DNA from: Hyphomicrobiales bacterium
GTDB taxonomy: Bacteria; Pseudomonadota; Alphaproteobacteria; Rhizobiales; Xanthobacteraceae
Direction of reading: 5' to 3'
Assembly: GCA_003140315.1 (NCBI GenBank)
Contig: PLJS01000325.1
Location: 1-52,990 of the forward strand
Length of the DNA stretch: 52,990 bases
Shown here: in pieces, positions 24,992-33,281 of the stretch
How positions within the stretch are numbered: position 1 is the stretch's first letter
Layout of the letters: each line of letters opens with the position of its first letter
Translations under genes and position numbers: made by a program
Notes under the pieces: model-generated
What the model was told of the DNA's origin: nothing
Seen by the model: the letters and a program-made list of their open reading frames with translations, nothing else
The model's database searches: none

Positions 24992-25942
24992 ATGCCCGAG
25001 ATTCTGTTCATCAAAACCTCCTCGCTCGGCGACGTGATCCATCACATGCCGGCGGTGACCGAGGCGCGCCGTCACGTTCCGGCAGCGCGCTTTGCCTGGG
25101 TGGTCGAGGAAGCGTTCGCGCCGCTCGTCGCATTGCACCCCGCGATCGAGACCGTCATTCCGGTGGCGTCGCGTCGCTGGCGCCAAACCCTCTTTGCCCC
25201 ATCGACCTGGTCGCAGATGCGCACATTCGGACGCGACATGCGGGCCCGCACCTACGATGCGGTCATCGACACGCAGGGCCTGTTCCGCTCGGCCGTGATC
25301 GCGCGCGCCGCGCGCGGGCAACGGCACGGCTACGACGCGGCAAGCATCAAGGAGCGGCTTGCCGCGCCTTTCTACGATGTTCGCCACCGCGTCGATCGCT
25401 CGCGGCACGCGATTGCGCGCAATCGGCTGTTGACCGGGCTTGCGCTCGGTTATGCGCCGGAGGGCGCGATCGATTTCGGTCTCGACCGCGCGAGGCTCTC
25501 CGGCGCGTCGGACGGCCGGCATTCGGTGCTGCTGCATGCGACGGCGCGACCCGAAAAGGAATGGCCGGTGGAGAACTGGATCGCGCTTGGCGCGACGCTG
25601 GCGGCGCGGGGCTATGACCTCGTGATCCCGTGGGGAAGCGAGGCCGAACGCGCGAACAGCGAGGCGATCGCTGCGCGCGTTCCGCGGGCGCAGGTCCCCG
25701 AACGGCGTCCGCTCGATGAGGTGGCGCGGTTGATCGCAGGAGCGCGCCTAGTGGTCGGCGTCGACACCGGGCTTGCGCATCTTGCGGCCGCGCTGGGCGT
25801 GCCGCTGGTTGCGGTATTCGTCGGCACCGAGCCCGGATTGTACGGGCCGATGGGAGCCGGGCCGATCACGATCGTCGGCGGCAACAGTGCTTCCCCCGCG
25901 GTCGCGGAGGTCGTGGCGGCGGTCGAGAAAGTCGCCGGTTAG
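24992..25942 (+). CDS. waaC: Lipopolysaccharide heptosyltransferase I (WaaC-like, GT9)
   Basis: 316-residue GT9 enzyme that adds the first heptose to Kdo on lipid A at the inner face of the cytoplasmic membrane. ILFIKTSSLGDVIHHMPAV is the characteristic N-terminus, followed by IDTQGLFRSAV, the donor-site region LLHATARPEKEWPVENW, and VGVDTGLAHLAAALGVPLVAVF. Length fits the family. It is convergent with waaF, overlapping it by four bases at the stops. galE is divergent upstream. Confidence 0.93.
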   Translation: MPEILFIKTSSLGDVIHHMPAVTEARRHVPAARFAWVVEEAFAPLVALHPAIETVIPVASRRWRQTLFAPSTWSQMRTFGRDMRARTYDAVIDTQGLFRSAVIARAARGQRHGYDAASIKERLAAPFYDVRHRVDRSRHAIARNRLLTGLALGYAPEGAIDFGLDRARLSGASDGRHSVLLHATARPEKEWPVENWIALGATLAARGYDLVIPWGSEAERANSEAIAARVPRAQVPERRPLDEVARLIAGARLVVGVDTGLAHLAAALGVPLVAVFVGTEPGLYGPMGAGPITIVGGNSASPAVAEVVAAVEKVAG

Positions 25943-26964
25943 CTCGGGGCTTTCGCTACTGCGAGCGCGCGCTGCGTGACGGCGAGGACCTGCTGTGGGC
26001 TGATATCGCGCATGCAGCGATGATGCACCACGCGGCAGACCGGCTTGTGGCAGGGCCGGCATGCCAGCTCGATCTGAGCCTCGACCGTGGCAGCGAGCGG
26101 ATTGAGCGGGGCCCAATGCCACGGGCTGGTCGGCCCGAAGATCCCGATCGAGGCCGTGCCGAGCGCGGCCGCGACGTGCAGCAGCCCGGAGTCGTTCGAG
26201 ACCGCGACGTCGGCTGCCGCGAGCGCCAGGATCGCGTTGCGCAGGTCGCTGCCGGTCAGGTCGCGTACGCCGGGTCCGACCTCCGCGATGATGCGGGCGA
26301 GCGGCGCTTCGCCGGGCCCGCCGAGCACCCAGACGGTGACGCCCTGGTCCACGAGGCGGCGCGCGAGCTCCGCGAAGGCGGCGGCTGGCCAGCGCTTCGA
26401 CGGGCCGACCGCGCCGGGCGCAAGTGCGACCGCCGGTCCGATGCCCAGACCAAGGCGCTCGCGCCAGCCCGCGATCTCGGTCGCCGGCACGCGCAGCTCC
26501 GGAAGCGGCCAGTTGGCGGGCGGCTTCTCGTCCTTGGCCAGCGCGAGCGCGGCGCAGCGGTCGACCATGCGCGGCAGGCCGTGCTCGCCGTGGCGCAGGT
26601 CATTGAGGAGGCCGAACCGCCACTCGCCGAACCATCCGGTGCGCTCCGGGATGCCGGCGAGAAACGGCGCGAGTGCGGATTTCCAGGTGCGCGGCATCAC
26701 GAAGGCGCTGCCGTAGTTTTCGCGCTTGAGACGGCCGGCAAGCGCCCGGTGCTCGCCAAGCGCAAGCTGCTTGCGCGGGAGATCGACCACGATCACCTGG
26801 CGCAGCTCGGGCATGTAATCGGCGAGCGGTGCGCACAGGGTCGTCGCCAAAAAGTCGATGGGACGTGCCGGGAAGCGTGCCTTGAGCACCTTGGCGACCG
26901 ACTGGCAGCGGATGAAGTCGCCGATCCACATGTAGGGCACGACCAGGATCGGGCGGCGGTCCAT
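25939..26964 (-). CDS. waaF: Lipopolysaccharide heptosyltransferase II (WaaF-like, GT9)
   Basis: 341-residue GT9 enzyme. PILVVPYMWIGDFIRCQSVAKVLKARFP, PRTWKSALAPFLAGIPERTGW, APGAVGPSKRWP and SNDSGLLHVAAALGTASIGIFGPT match heptosyltransferase II; a Cys-rich C-terminal stretch CRPCHKPVCR...HRCM is common in WaaF. ATG 26964 is preceded by GGAG; the longer track ORF begins 54 bases earlier with an atypical leader. Tail-to-tail overlap with waaC. Adds the second heptose of the inner core. Confidence 0.92.
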   Translation of the reverse strand: MDRRPILVVPYMWIGDFIRCQSVAKVLKARFPARPIDFLATTLCAPLADYMPELRQVIVVDLPRKQLALGEHRALAGRLKRENYGSAFVMPRTWKSALAPFLAGIPERTGWFGEWRFGLLNDLRHGEHGLPRMVDRCAALALAKDEKPPANWPLPELRVPATEIAGWRERLGLGIGPAVALAPGAVGPSKRWPAAAFAELARRLVDQGVTVWVLGGPGEAPLARIIAEVGPGVRDLTGSDLRNAILALAAADVAVSNDSGLLHVAAALGTASIGIFGPTSPWHWAPLNPLAATVEAQIELACRPCHKPVCRVVHHRCMRDISPQQVLAVTQRALAVAKAPS

Positions 26965-27229
26965 CGAAGGGCTCCGCATACCCTGGCTCGGAGAGGAATT
27001 TAATGAAATGGAATTCATTTCTTCATAGAAGTAAATTATAACTCATTTTTATGGACGTAACTGCGGAAGTGAGGATTGGCCTTTCGAGCGCCGGGCGCCA
27101 ACGACTTCGTTTTCCCGTCGGCTGGCCATGTTGCACCCTTTGGCGGAGTGGGGCAAAGGGAGGGCGCGGCTTTGAGGGCACGGCCTCGGTGCTGCGGGCG
27201 CCGGAGCGGCTGCGGCATCGATCGGGACG
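26965..27229. other. Divergent intergenic region between waaF and hldE
   Basis: 265 bases. The part at 27000-27055 is unusually AT-rich for this window (AAATTATAACTCATTTTTAT) and is the best promoter candidate for waaF and hldE. The rest, 27056-27229, has small overlapping ORFs in several frames, none with a ribosome site or recognisable product, so I call no gene. Confidence 0.5.
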
Positions 27230-28705
27230 ATGATGTTCGATTTCGAAAAGCGCCTGCAGGATATCGGCCAGCAGACCATCCTCTGCGTCGGCGACCTCAT
27301 GCTCGATGAGTTCGTCTATGGCGAGGTCGCGCGCATCTCGCCGGAGGCGCCGGCGCCGGTGCTCGCGGTCAAGCGCAGCGACGTCACGATCGGCGGCGCC
27401 GGCAACGTGGCGCGCAACGTCGCCTCGCTCGGCGCGCGCTGTATCTTCGTCGGCATGGTCGGCGACGACGACGCCGGCCGCACGGTGATTTCGGCGCTGC
27501 AGGCCGACACGCGCATCGAGCCTTCGCTGGTCGTCGACCGCGCTCGGCCGACGACGCGCAAGGTGCGTTTCGTGTCCGAGCATTTCTCAACCCATCTGCT
27601 GCGCGCCGACTGGGAGGATGCCGCAGCCGCCGATGCGGACCGCGAGGGCGAGTTGATCGCGCGTGCGCTCGCGGCGCTGCCGCGCGTCACGGTGGTGGTG
27701 CTCTCCGACTATGCCAAGGGCGTACTCACGCCGCGCGTCGTCGGCGCGATCATCGAGGCCGCGACGCGCGCGCAAATTCCGGTGATCGTCGATCCCAAGG
27801 CGGCCGACTATGCGATCTATTGCGGCGCGACGCTGATCACGCCCAACCGGCGCGAACTCGCGACCGCGACGCGGCGCGAGGCGATCGGTGATGCGGCGAT
27901 CTCGGAAGCCGCCGCCGAGCTTGCCCGCATGGTCGCGGCGCGCGCCGTGCTGGTGACGCGCAGCGAGGAGGGGATGACCCTCTATGTCGAAGGGCAAGAC
28001 CCCGTGCACGTGCCGGCCTATGCGGTGCGGGTGCGCGACGTGTCGGGGCCGGGCGATACGGTCGTTGCCATCCTTGCCGTGATGCTCGCGCTCGGCGCCG
28101 ATTATGAGAGCGCGATGCGTGCCGCCAATGCGGGCGCTGCCGTCGTCGTCGGCAAGCCCGGTACCGCGACGGTCAGCGTCAGCGAGCTGCGCCACCGCCT
28201 GCTGCCGGCCGCTGCGACCACAACGGAAGACAAGATCGTCTATGACCGCGCGATGCTCGATGAACGCCTCGGCGAGTGGCGGCGCCAGCGGCTGCGCATC
28301 GGTTTCACCAATGGCTGCTTCGATCTCCTGCATCGCGGACACGTGAAGCTGATGGCGGAGGCGCGCGCAGCCTGCGACCGGCTCGTGGTCGGCCTCAACA
28401 GCGATGCCTCGGTCTCGCGACTGAAGGGCGATGGCCGGCCGATCCAGCCGATCGGTTCGCGCGCCGAGGTGCTGGCCGCGCTCGAGGCGGTCGATCTCGT
28501 GGCGGTGTTCGAGGAAGACACGCCGCTCGAACTGATCCTTCAGGTGCGGCCGTCGGTGCTCGTGAAAGGCGGCGACTACACGCGCGAAAAGGTGGTCGGC
28601 CGCGAGGTGGTCGAGGCCGCGGGCGGCGAAGTGATCCTCGTCGATCTCGTGCCCGGCCAGAGCACAACGAATATCGTTGCGCAATCGCGATCCCGGAAGC
28701 CATGA
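27230..28705 (+). CDS. hldE: Bifunctional heptose-7-phosphate kinase / heptose-1-phosphate adenylyltransferase
   Basis: 491-residue two-domain enzyme making ADP-heptose for the LPS core. The kinase domain (about 1-320) is PfkB/ribokinase type: [52 protein letters not shown], and the catalytic-Asp motif [11 protein letters not shown]. The adenylyltransferase domain (about 345-491) has [18 protein letters not shown] with the HxGH nucleotide-binding motif and [14 protein letters not shown]. The kinase motif is usually GAGD; here it is GPGD, with the catalytic Asp kept. No gmhA, gmhB or hldD lies in the window. It leads a + strand run into the FkbM methyltransferase gene. Confidence 0.95.
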   Translation: MMFDFEKRLQDIGQQTILCVGDLMLDEFVYGEVARISPEAPAPVLAVKRSDVTIGGAGNVARNVASLGARCIFVGMVGDDDAGRTVISALQADTRIEPSLVVDRARPTTRKVRFVSEHFSTHLLRADWEDAAAADADREGELIARALAALPRVTVVVLSDYAKGVLTPRVVGAIIEAATRAQIPVIVDPKAADYAIYCGATLITPNRRELATATRREAIGDAAISEAAAELARMVAARAVLVTRSEEGMTLYVEGQDPVHVPAYAVRVRDVSGPGDTVVAILAVMLALGADYESAMRAANAGAAVVVGKPGTATVSVSELRHRLLPAAATTTEDKIVYDRAMLDERLGEWRRQRLRIGFTNGCFDLLHRGHVKLMAEARAACDRLVVGLNSDASVSRLKGDGRPIQPIGSRAEVLAALEAVDLVAVFEEDTPLELILQVRPSVLVKGGDYTREKVVGREVVEAAGGEVILVDLVPGQSTTNIVAQSRSRKP

Positions 28706-28711
28706 GACGTC

Positions 28712-29446
28712 ATGCGCACCGTCTTTCCGGATCACGCTGAGGATCGGCTGAAGGTCGAATTCTTCGGCAACAAGCGCGACGGATTCTTCGTTGAGGTCGG
28801 CGCCAACGATCCGCAACGTGGGTCGCAGACCTGGGGCTTCGAGCAAAACGGCTGGAGCGGAGTGTTGGTCGAGCCGCAACCGGATCTCGCCGAGAACCTT
28901 CGCCACGGCCGTCGTGCGCGCGTCGTGGCGGCGGCCTGTTCGTCGCCGGATCGAGCGGGAAGCACGATGACGCTCTATCTGTCAGGTCCTCATTCATCGC
29001 TCCACGGCGATCTCGCGGTCACCGGGATAGAGCCGCATGGCGCAGTCGATGTGCCGGTGCGTACCTTGGATGATATCCTGGGAGAAGCGAACGCGCCGCG
29101 CGCGATCGATTTCGTGTCGATCGACGTCGAAGGCCATGAAGTTTCGGTGCTGCGCGGATTCGATCTCGCCCGTTGGCGCCCGCGACTGATCCTGATCGAG
29201 GACCATCTGGCGAGCCTTGCCATCCACCGGCACCTCACGGGTGCCGGATACCGGCTGATCCGCCGGACCGGCCTGAACGGCTGGTATGTCCCGCGGCTCG
29301 ATGCGCCGGAGCTCGGTCTAGGGTCATTGCAGCTCGTGCGCAAATATCATCTGGCGCAACCCGTGCGCATGCTGCGCGACCGCAAGCGGCGGCTGCGCGA
29401 TCGGTGGTGGCGCTGGATCGGGGCGCTCCCGAATGGCGGCTCGTGA
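28712..29446 (+). CDS. FkbM family methyltransferase 1
   Basis: 244-residue SAM-dependent methyltransferase. DGFFVEVGANDPQRGSQTW is motif I of the FkbM family and IDFVSIDVEGHEVSVLRGFDL the second conserved block, followed by LILIEDH. The basic C-terminus (RMLRDRKRRLRDRWWRW) could associate with the membrane. It starts six bases after hldE and lies among LPS glycosyltransferases, so methylation of a sugar hydroxyl in the core or O-antigen is the likely role. It differs clearly from FkbM protein 2 at 32387. Confidence 0.9.
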   Translation: MRTVFPDHAEDRLKVEFFGNKRDGFFVEVGANDPQRGSQTWGFEQNGWSGVLVEPQPDLAENLRHGRRARVVAAACSSPDRAGSTMTLYLSGPHSSLHGDLAVTGIEPHGAVDVPVRTLDDILGEANAPRAIDFVSIDVEGHEVSVLRGFDLARWRPRLILIEDHLASLAIHRHLTGAGYRLIRRTGLNGWYVPRLDAPELGLGSLQLVRKYHLAQPVRMLRDRKRRLRDRWWRWIGALPNGGS

Positions 29447-29470
29447 TCCGCTTGCAGATTTGAGGATGTC

Positions 29471-30220
29471 TTGCCGCGGCTGAGCGCGATCATCATCACC
29501 AAGGACGAGGCCGCCAATATCGGCGATTGCCTCGACAGCGTCGCGTTCTGTGACGAGCGGATCGTGGTCGATAGCGGCAGCAGCGACGGCACCGTCCTGA
29601 TCGCCAAGGAGAAGGGCGCGCGCATCGGCTTCCACGATTGGCAAGGCTTCGGCGCGCAGAAGGGCTATGCGCTCTCGCTCGCGCGCGGCGACTGGGTGCT
29701 GTCGATCGATGCCGACGAGCGCGTCACGCCGGAGCTCAAGGACGCGATTCTCAAGGCGATCGATAATGAGAAGATCAGCGGCTACGAATTCCCGCGCAAT
29801 TCGAGCTTCTGCGGCCGCATGATGCGCCATTCGGGCTGGTTTCCCGATCGGGCGCTGCGGCTGTTCCGGCGTGGCAAGGCGCGTTTCTCCGACGATGTGG
29901 TGCACGAGCGGGTGATCTGCGACGGCCCGGTTGCACGCCTGAAGGCGCCGCTGACGCACTATCCGGTGCTCAAGCTGGAAGACGCGATCCGCCGCATGGA
30001 CAGTTATTCGACGCTCGGTGCCAAGAAGCTCGTCGCGTCCGGCAAGCGTGTGTCGGTGTTCAAAGGTGTCATGCACGGTGCGTTCGCGTTCCTGCGTACT
30101 TACGTATTGCGTCTCGGCTTCCTCGACGGGGCGGCAGGTTTCATGCTTGCGGTCGCCAATGCCGAAGGCACTTATTACCGCTACGTCAAGGCGTGGCTCG
30201 CGGGCAGTCGCCGTGAATGA
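29471..30220 (+). CDS. Glycosyltransferase family 2, WaaE/KdtX-like (LPS core)
   Basis: 249-residue GT2 enzyme. LSAIIITKDEAANIGDCLDSVAFCDERIVVDSGSSDGT is the N-terminus typical of WaaE-like LPS core glucosyltransferases, with SIDADERVTPEL holding the metal-binding DxD-type Asp residues, then FPDRALRLFRR and VHERV. It starts with TTG at 29471; GAGGA lies five bases upstream and no in-frame ATG is better. It probably adds glucose (or galactose) to the inner-core heptose. Ends 40 bases before the stop of the convergent rmlD-like gene. Confidence 0.9.
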   Translation: MPRLSAIIITKDEAANIGDCLDSVAFCDERIVVDSGSSDGTVLIAKEKGARIGFHDWQGFGAQKGYALSLARGDWVLSIDADERVTPELKDAILKAIDNEKISGYEFPRNSSFCGRMMRHSGWFPDRALRLFRRGKARFSDDVVHERVICDGPVARLKAPLTHYPVLKLEDAIRRMDSYSTLGAKKLVASGKRVSVFKGVMHGAFAFLRTYVLRLGFLDGAAGFMLAVANAEGTYYRYVKAWLAGSRRE

Positions 30221-30259
30221 GCTGATCTTGGTTGCGGCGCCCCGCGGTCACGCCATGCG

Positions 30260-31156
30260 TTAACAGTCGCCTTCGAGAATGCGCGCGACGCTCATGCTCA
30301 ATGGCGGATGCCAGTGCTGAATCTCGATGCCGTGAACGCGCGCGATCTTGCTGCAATCGAGCCGCGCATTGAGCGGGCGACGGACGCGCGATTTGAACTC
30401 CTGGCTCGTGATCGGAACGACGCGCGCTGACGGACCGCCGAGTGCGGCCGACATCGCGAGCAGCGTGGTCGCGAACTCGGCGGGTGTCGCAGTCTCGCGT
30501 GTCGCCAGATGGAACATCCCATAATGTTCAGACTTCCGCGGCCTCTCGATGAGGTTGCGGGCGACGGTCAGGATTCCGTCCGCAAGATCCGCTGCCGCCG
30601 TCGGATTGACGGTTTGATCGGCGACGACATGGATTTCGTCCTGCTGCTCGGCACGCCTAAGCATGTTGGTCAGCGAGTTCCGGCCGAACGGGCTGAACAC
30701 CAGCGAGGTCCGCAAGATGACGTAATCGGCTTGCGCGGCAATTACTGCTGCTTCGCCGAGCGCCTTGGTCCGCCCGTATGCGCTCACAGGCGCGACCGCG
30801 TCGTCCTCGCGATAGGCCTCCCGGTTCAGGCCGTCGAACACATACGAGCTCGATACGTGGATGAGCGGCACGCCGAGCTTGCGCGCCACGGCGGCGACCG
30901 CGCGGGTGCCATCCACGTTGATCGCGTGCGCAATATCCGGTTCGACTTCGGAGCCTTCGGTGTCGGTGTAGCCGGCGGCACTGACGAGTACCTGAGGAGC
31001 AAGCACGGAGATCGCGCTGTCGATCGAGCCGATGTCGGTCAGTTCGAGCGTGGGCCGCCCGACCGCCAGAACCTCCGCGCCGCGGGCCGGCCCGATCTCC
31101 AACATCGACCGGACCAGTTGCCCGTGCCGGCCGGTTACGACTACGCGCGGCGGCAT
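30260..31156 (-). CDS. RmlD-like NAD(P)-dependent sugar nucleotide reductase
   Basis: 298-residue extended SDR resembling dTDP-4-dehydrorhamnose reductase: VVVTGRHGQLVRSM, LTDIGSID, SAAGYTDTEGSEVEPDIAHAINVDGTRAVA, SSSYVFDGLN, YGRTKALGE (Tyr/Lys pair) and RTSLVFSPFGRN. The usual RmlD segment near YTAVDKAE reads YTDTEGSE. No rmlA, rmlB or rmlC is in the window, so dTDP-rhamnose synthesis is either completed elsewhere or this enzyme reduces a different 4-keto sugar. It is the only minus-strand gene in the 27.2-37.6 kb stretch of + genes. Confidence 0.85.
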   Translation of the reverse strand: MPPRVVVTGRHGQLVRSMLEIGPARGAEVLAVGRPTLELTDIGSIDSAISVLAPQVLVSAAGYTDTEGSEVEPDIAHAINVDGTRAVAAVARKLGVPLIHVSSSYVFDGLNREAYREDDAVAPVSAYGRTKALGEAAVIAAQADYVILRTSLVFSPFGRNSLTNMLRRAEQQDEIHVVADQTVNPTAAADLADGILTVARNLIERPRKSEHYGMFHLATRETATPAEFATTLLAMSAALGGPSARVVPITSQEFKSRVRRPLNARLDCSKIARVHGIEIQHWHPPLSMSVARILEGDC

Positions 31157-31545
31157 CACGGCAGGCGAGCGCCGATGCGCGGGTTTTTATGGGCCGTCCG
31201 CGAGAGTTTCGTGCCCCGGCGAGCCCCAAATAGGCCGATTGCAACCCGTCTAGCGCCGGCGGATCGAACGTGATTGAAAGAACGCCAATCGGCGCCCCCG
31301 CGGGTCTGTGAAAGAGAGAAAATGCCGACAATCACGTCCATCACCACACCAGAGAACGAGCTCGGAGCCGCCGCCAACGGTTTCGACACGCCCGGATATC
31401 GCGACCAGCGTCTTGTCTCCGACTTTCCCGGCGCGGACTATGATGTCGAGACCGTATGCCGGCGGGCAGCGCAAGCAATATATCACGGGCCGTTCAACTT
31501 TGGACATCCTGGCGCTGAGCGGCGGACGGCTGGTGGGGCGACGTA
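31157..31545. other. Gap between rmlD-like gene and GT2, with a possible broken small ORF
   Basis: 389 bases. It contains a + strand ORF from ATG 31322 (GAGAGA just upstream) whose codon use looks coding for about 45 codons (MPTITSITTPENELGAAANG...); the coding look then moves to the +1 frame (YAGGQRKQYITGRSTLDILALSGG...), ending at TGA 31551-31553 just inside the GT2 gene. This may be a small gene broken by a frameshift, or chance. The upstream part, 31157-31300, has nothing I can name. Confidence 0.35.
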
Positions 31546-31553
31546 GTGACTGA
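31322..31553 (+). pseudogene. Possible frameshifted small gene of unknown product
   Basis: Reading ATG 31322 as far as DYDVET and then skipping one base gives an uninterrupted ~76-residue product ending LSGGRLVGRRSD. I recognise neither half. The switch in coding character between frames near 31460 is the evidence. The end overlaps the GT2 start by eight bases, as expected for a coupled upstream gene. Could equally be two chance ORFs, or a sequencing error in an intact gene. Confidence 0.3.
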
Positions 31554-32400
31554 ACTCATTTCCGTTCTGATCACGACCTACGATCGGCCGGATGCGCTCG
31601 ACGCGGTGCTGCGTGGGCTGTCGGATCAGACCGACCGCAATTTCGAGGTGATCGTCGCGGATGACGGCTCGCCTCCGACGACGGCCGCCGTCGTCGACGC
31701 GTGGCGCCATCGCGTCGGCGTACCGCTGGCGCATGTCTGGCAGGAGCATGACGGTTTTCGCGCGCCCGAGATCTCCAACAAGGCGATCGCGAAGAGCCGC
31801 GGCACCTATTGCGTCTTCCTTGACGGCGACTGCATTCCGCGTCCGAATTTCATCGCGCGCCATCGCAGCCTCGCCGAGCCGGGCTGGTTCGTGTTCGGCA
31901 ACCGCGTGCTGATGTCGCGCGAACTCAGTACAGCCGTTCTGCTGGACCAAGCCGATCCTGAGGCGTGGCCGCTGTCCCGTTTCGTCGGATTGCGTGCGCG
32001 CGGAGAGGTGAATCGCGTCACGCCGCTTTTGACGCTTCCCCTCGGTCCGCTGCGCAAGCGCGGATCGCACAATTGGCACAGCGTGCGCACCTGCAATCTC
32101 GCGATCTGGCGCGCCGATCTCGATCGGGTCGACGGTCAGGAAGAACTTTATCGTGGGTGGGGTCCGCACGATTCGGACCTCGCCATCCGGCTCCTGCGAA
32201 GCGGCGTATCGCGCAAGGACGGCCGCTTCGCGACCGGCGTGCTCCACCTTTGGCATAAGGACGCGGATCGCTCGGGGCTGGAGGCAAATCAGGCACTGCT
32301 TGATGATTTGCTGAAGTCGGATCGGGTGCGTGCGTTGCGAGGCCTTTCGACGCTCCCAATGCAGCCTGCGGCAAGCGATAGACCGCATGAGCGGGCCTAA
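31546..32400 (+). CDS. Glycosyltransferase family 2 with galactosyltransferase-like C-terminal domain
   Basis: 284-residue GT2. GTG start giving TELISVLITTYDRPDALDAVLRGL; ADDGSPP and FLDGDCIPRPNF supply the nucleotide-sugar and metal-binding Asp residues (DGD motif). The C-terminal part, VRTCNLAIWRADLDRVDG...YRGWGPHDSDLAIRLLRSG, is the pattern of the GT7-C domain fused to GT2. Basic stretch around LGPLRKRGSHNW may bind membrane phosphates. It overlaps the FkbM 2 gene by 14 bases. Likely transfers a sugar in core or O-antigen assembly; acceptor and donor unknown. Confidence 0.9.
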   Translation: MTELISVLITTYDRPDALDAVLRGLSDQTDRNFEVIVADDGSPPTTAAVVDAWRHRVGVPLAHVWQEHDGFRAPEISNKAIAKSRGTYCVFLDGDCIPRPNFIARHRSLAEPGWFVFGNRVLMSRELSTAVLLDQADPEAWPLSRFVGLRARGEVNRVTPLLTLPLGPLRKRGSHNWHSVRTCNLAIWRADLDRVDGQEELYRGWGPHDSDLAIRLLRSGVSRKDGRFATGVLHLWHKDADRSGLEANQALLDDLLKSDRVRALRGLSTLPMQPAASDRPHERA

Positions 32401-33262
32401 CACATTCTTCGCGACTTTCGATCCTTCGTCCTGGGGCATGCGGGCGCCGCGCGGACTCGACCGCCTGATTCTCGCGGTCACGCGCAGCATGCCGGACAAC
32501 TGGCTCGGACTTCGCATTGCGATGATCTTTCGCCGCATCGTGATGTCAAAGATCGGTGAAGGCTGCTTCGATATTATGCTCTGGGGCATGCGGCTGCGGC
32601 TCTATCCGCGCCGCAACGGCTGCGAAAAGAACGCCCTGTTCACGCCGCAGATGTTCGACGTGTTCGAACGCGATGTGCTGGCGCAGGCCATCGAGCGCCG
32701 CCGCGTCGCGGGCGGGGCCTTCACCTTTGTCGACATCGGCGCCAATGTCGGGCTCTATTCGCTCTTCGTCGCGGCGCGCGCCGGAAGCGACGCGCGCATC
32801 CTCGCGATCGAACCACAGCCCGGTATCCTCGAACGGCTGCGCTTTAACCTTGCGGCAAATCCCGGCGCTGCGGTCGAGGTCCTGCCGATCGCGGTCGCGG
32901 ATCGGGAGGGTGCGGTCGAACTTCTGATCGACGGGCGCGACAGCGGCGGGACGCACATCGACAAGAACGCGATGACGTCCGGGGGCGTGGAGCAGGTTTC
33001 GGTGCCGTGCCGCCCGCTCGCCGCGATCCTTGCAGACGCCGGCGTCACGGCGATCGACGCGCTGAAGATCGACGTGGAGGGTGCCGAGGATCTGGCGCTC
33101 GTGCCATTTCTGCCGGCGGCACCCGATCACCTCCTGCCAGGGATCGTGCTGATCGAAGACACCCGCGGCCAGTGGCGGACCGACGTGTTCGCATTGCTGG
33201 AGAGTCGCGGCTACACTGCGTTCGCGCGCAACCGTCAAAACGTGGCGTTCCGGCGCGCATAG
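32387..33262 (+). CDS. FkbM family methyltransferase 2
   Basis: 291-residue methyltransferase. ATG 32387 (MSGPNTFFATFDPSSW) lies inside the end of the GT2 gene; the earlier track start is less likely. A ~100-residue N-terminal extension precedes motif I FTFVDIGANVGLYSLFVAARAG; then LAIEPQPGILERLRFNL, IDALKIDVEGAEDLAL and IVLIEDTRG. This is the classical FkbM layout and more canonical than FkbM 1. Overlap with the GT2 gene suggests it methylates the sugar which that enzyme transfers. Confidence 0.92.
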   Translation: MSGPNTFFATFDPSSWGMRAPRGLDRLILAVTRSMPDNWLGLRIAMIFRRIVMSKIGEGCFDIMLWGMRLRLYPRRNGCEKNALFTPQMFDVFERDVLAQAIERRRVAGGAFTFVDIGANVGLYSLFVAARAGSDARILAIEPQPGILERLRFNLAANPGAAVEVLPIAVADREGAVELLIDGRDSGGTHIDKNAMTSGGVEQVSVPCRPLAAILADAGVTAIDALKIDVEGAEDLALVPFLPAAPDHLLPGIVLIEDTRGQWRTDVFALLESRGYTAFARNRQNVAFRRA

Positions 33263-33281
33263 AGCAAAGTGTTGGGCGAGA

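Noticed and set aside
27051-27309. Small ORFs before hldE
   Set aside because: Overlap the hldE start in other frames and lack ribosome sites or family resemblance.
31250-31507. 85-residue minus-strand ORF between rmlD-like and GT2 genes
   Set aside because: No ribosome site and no recognisable sequence; the + strand frames look more coding.
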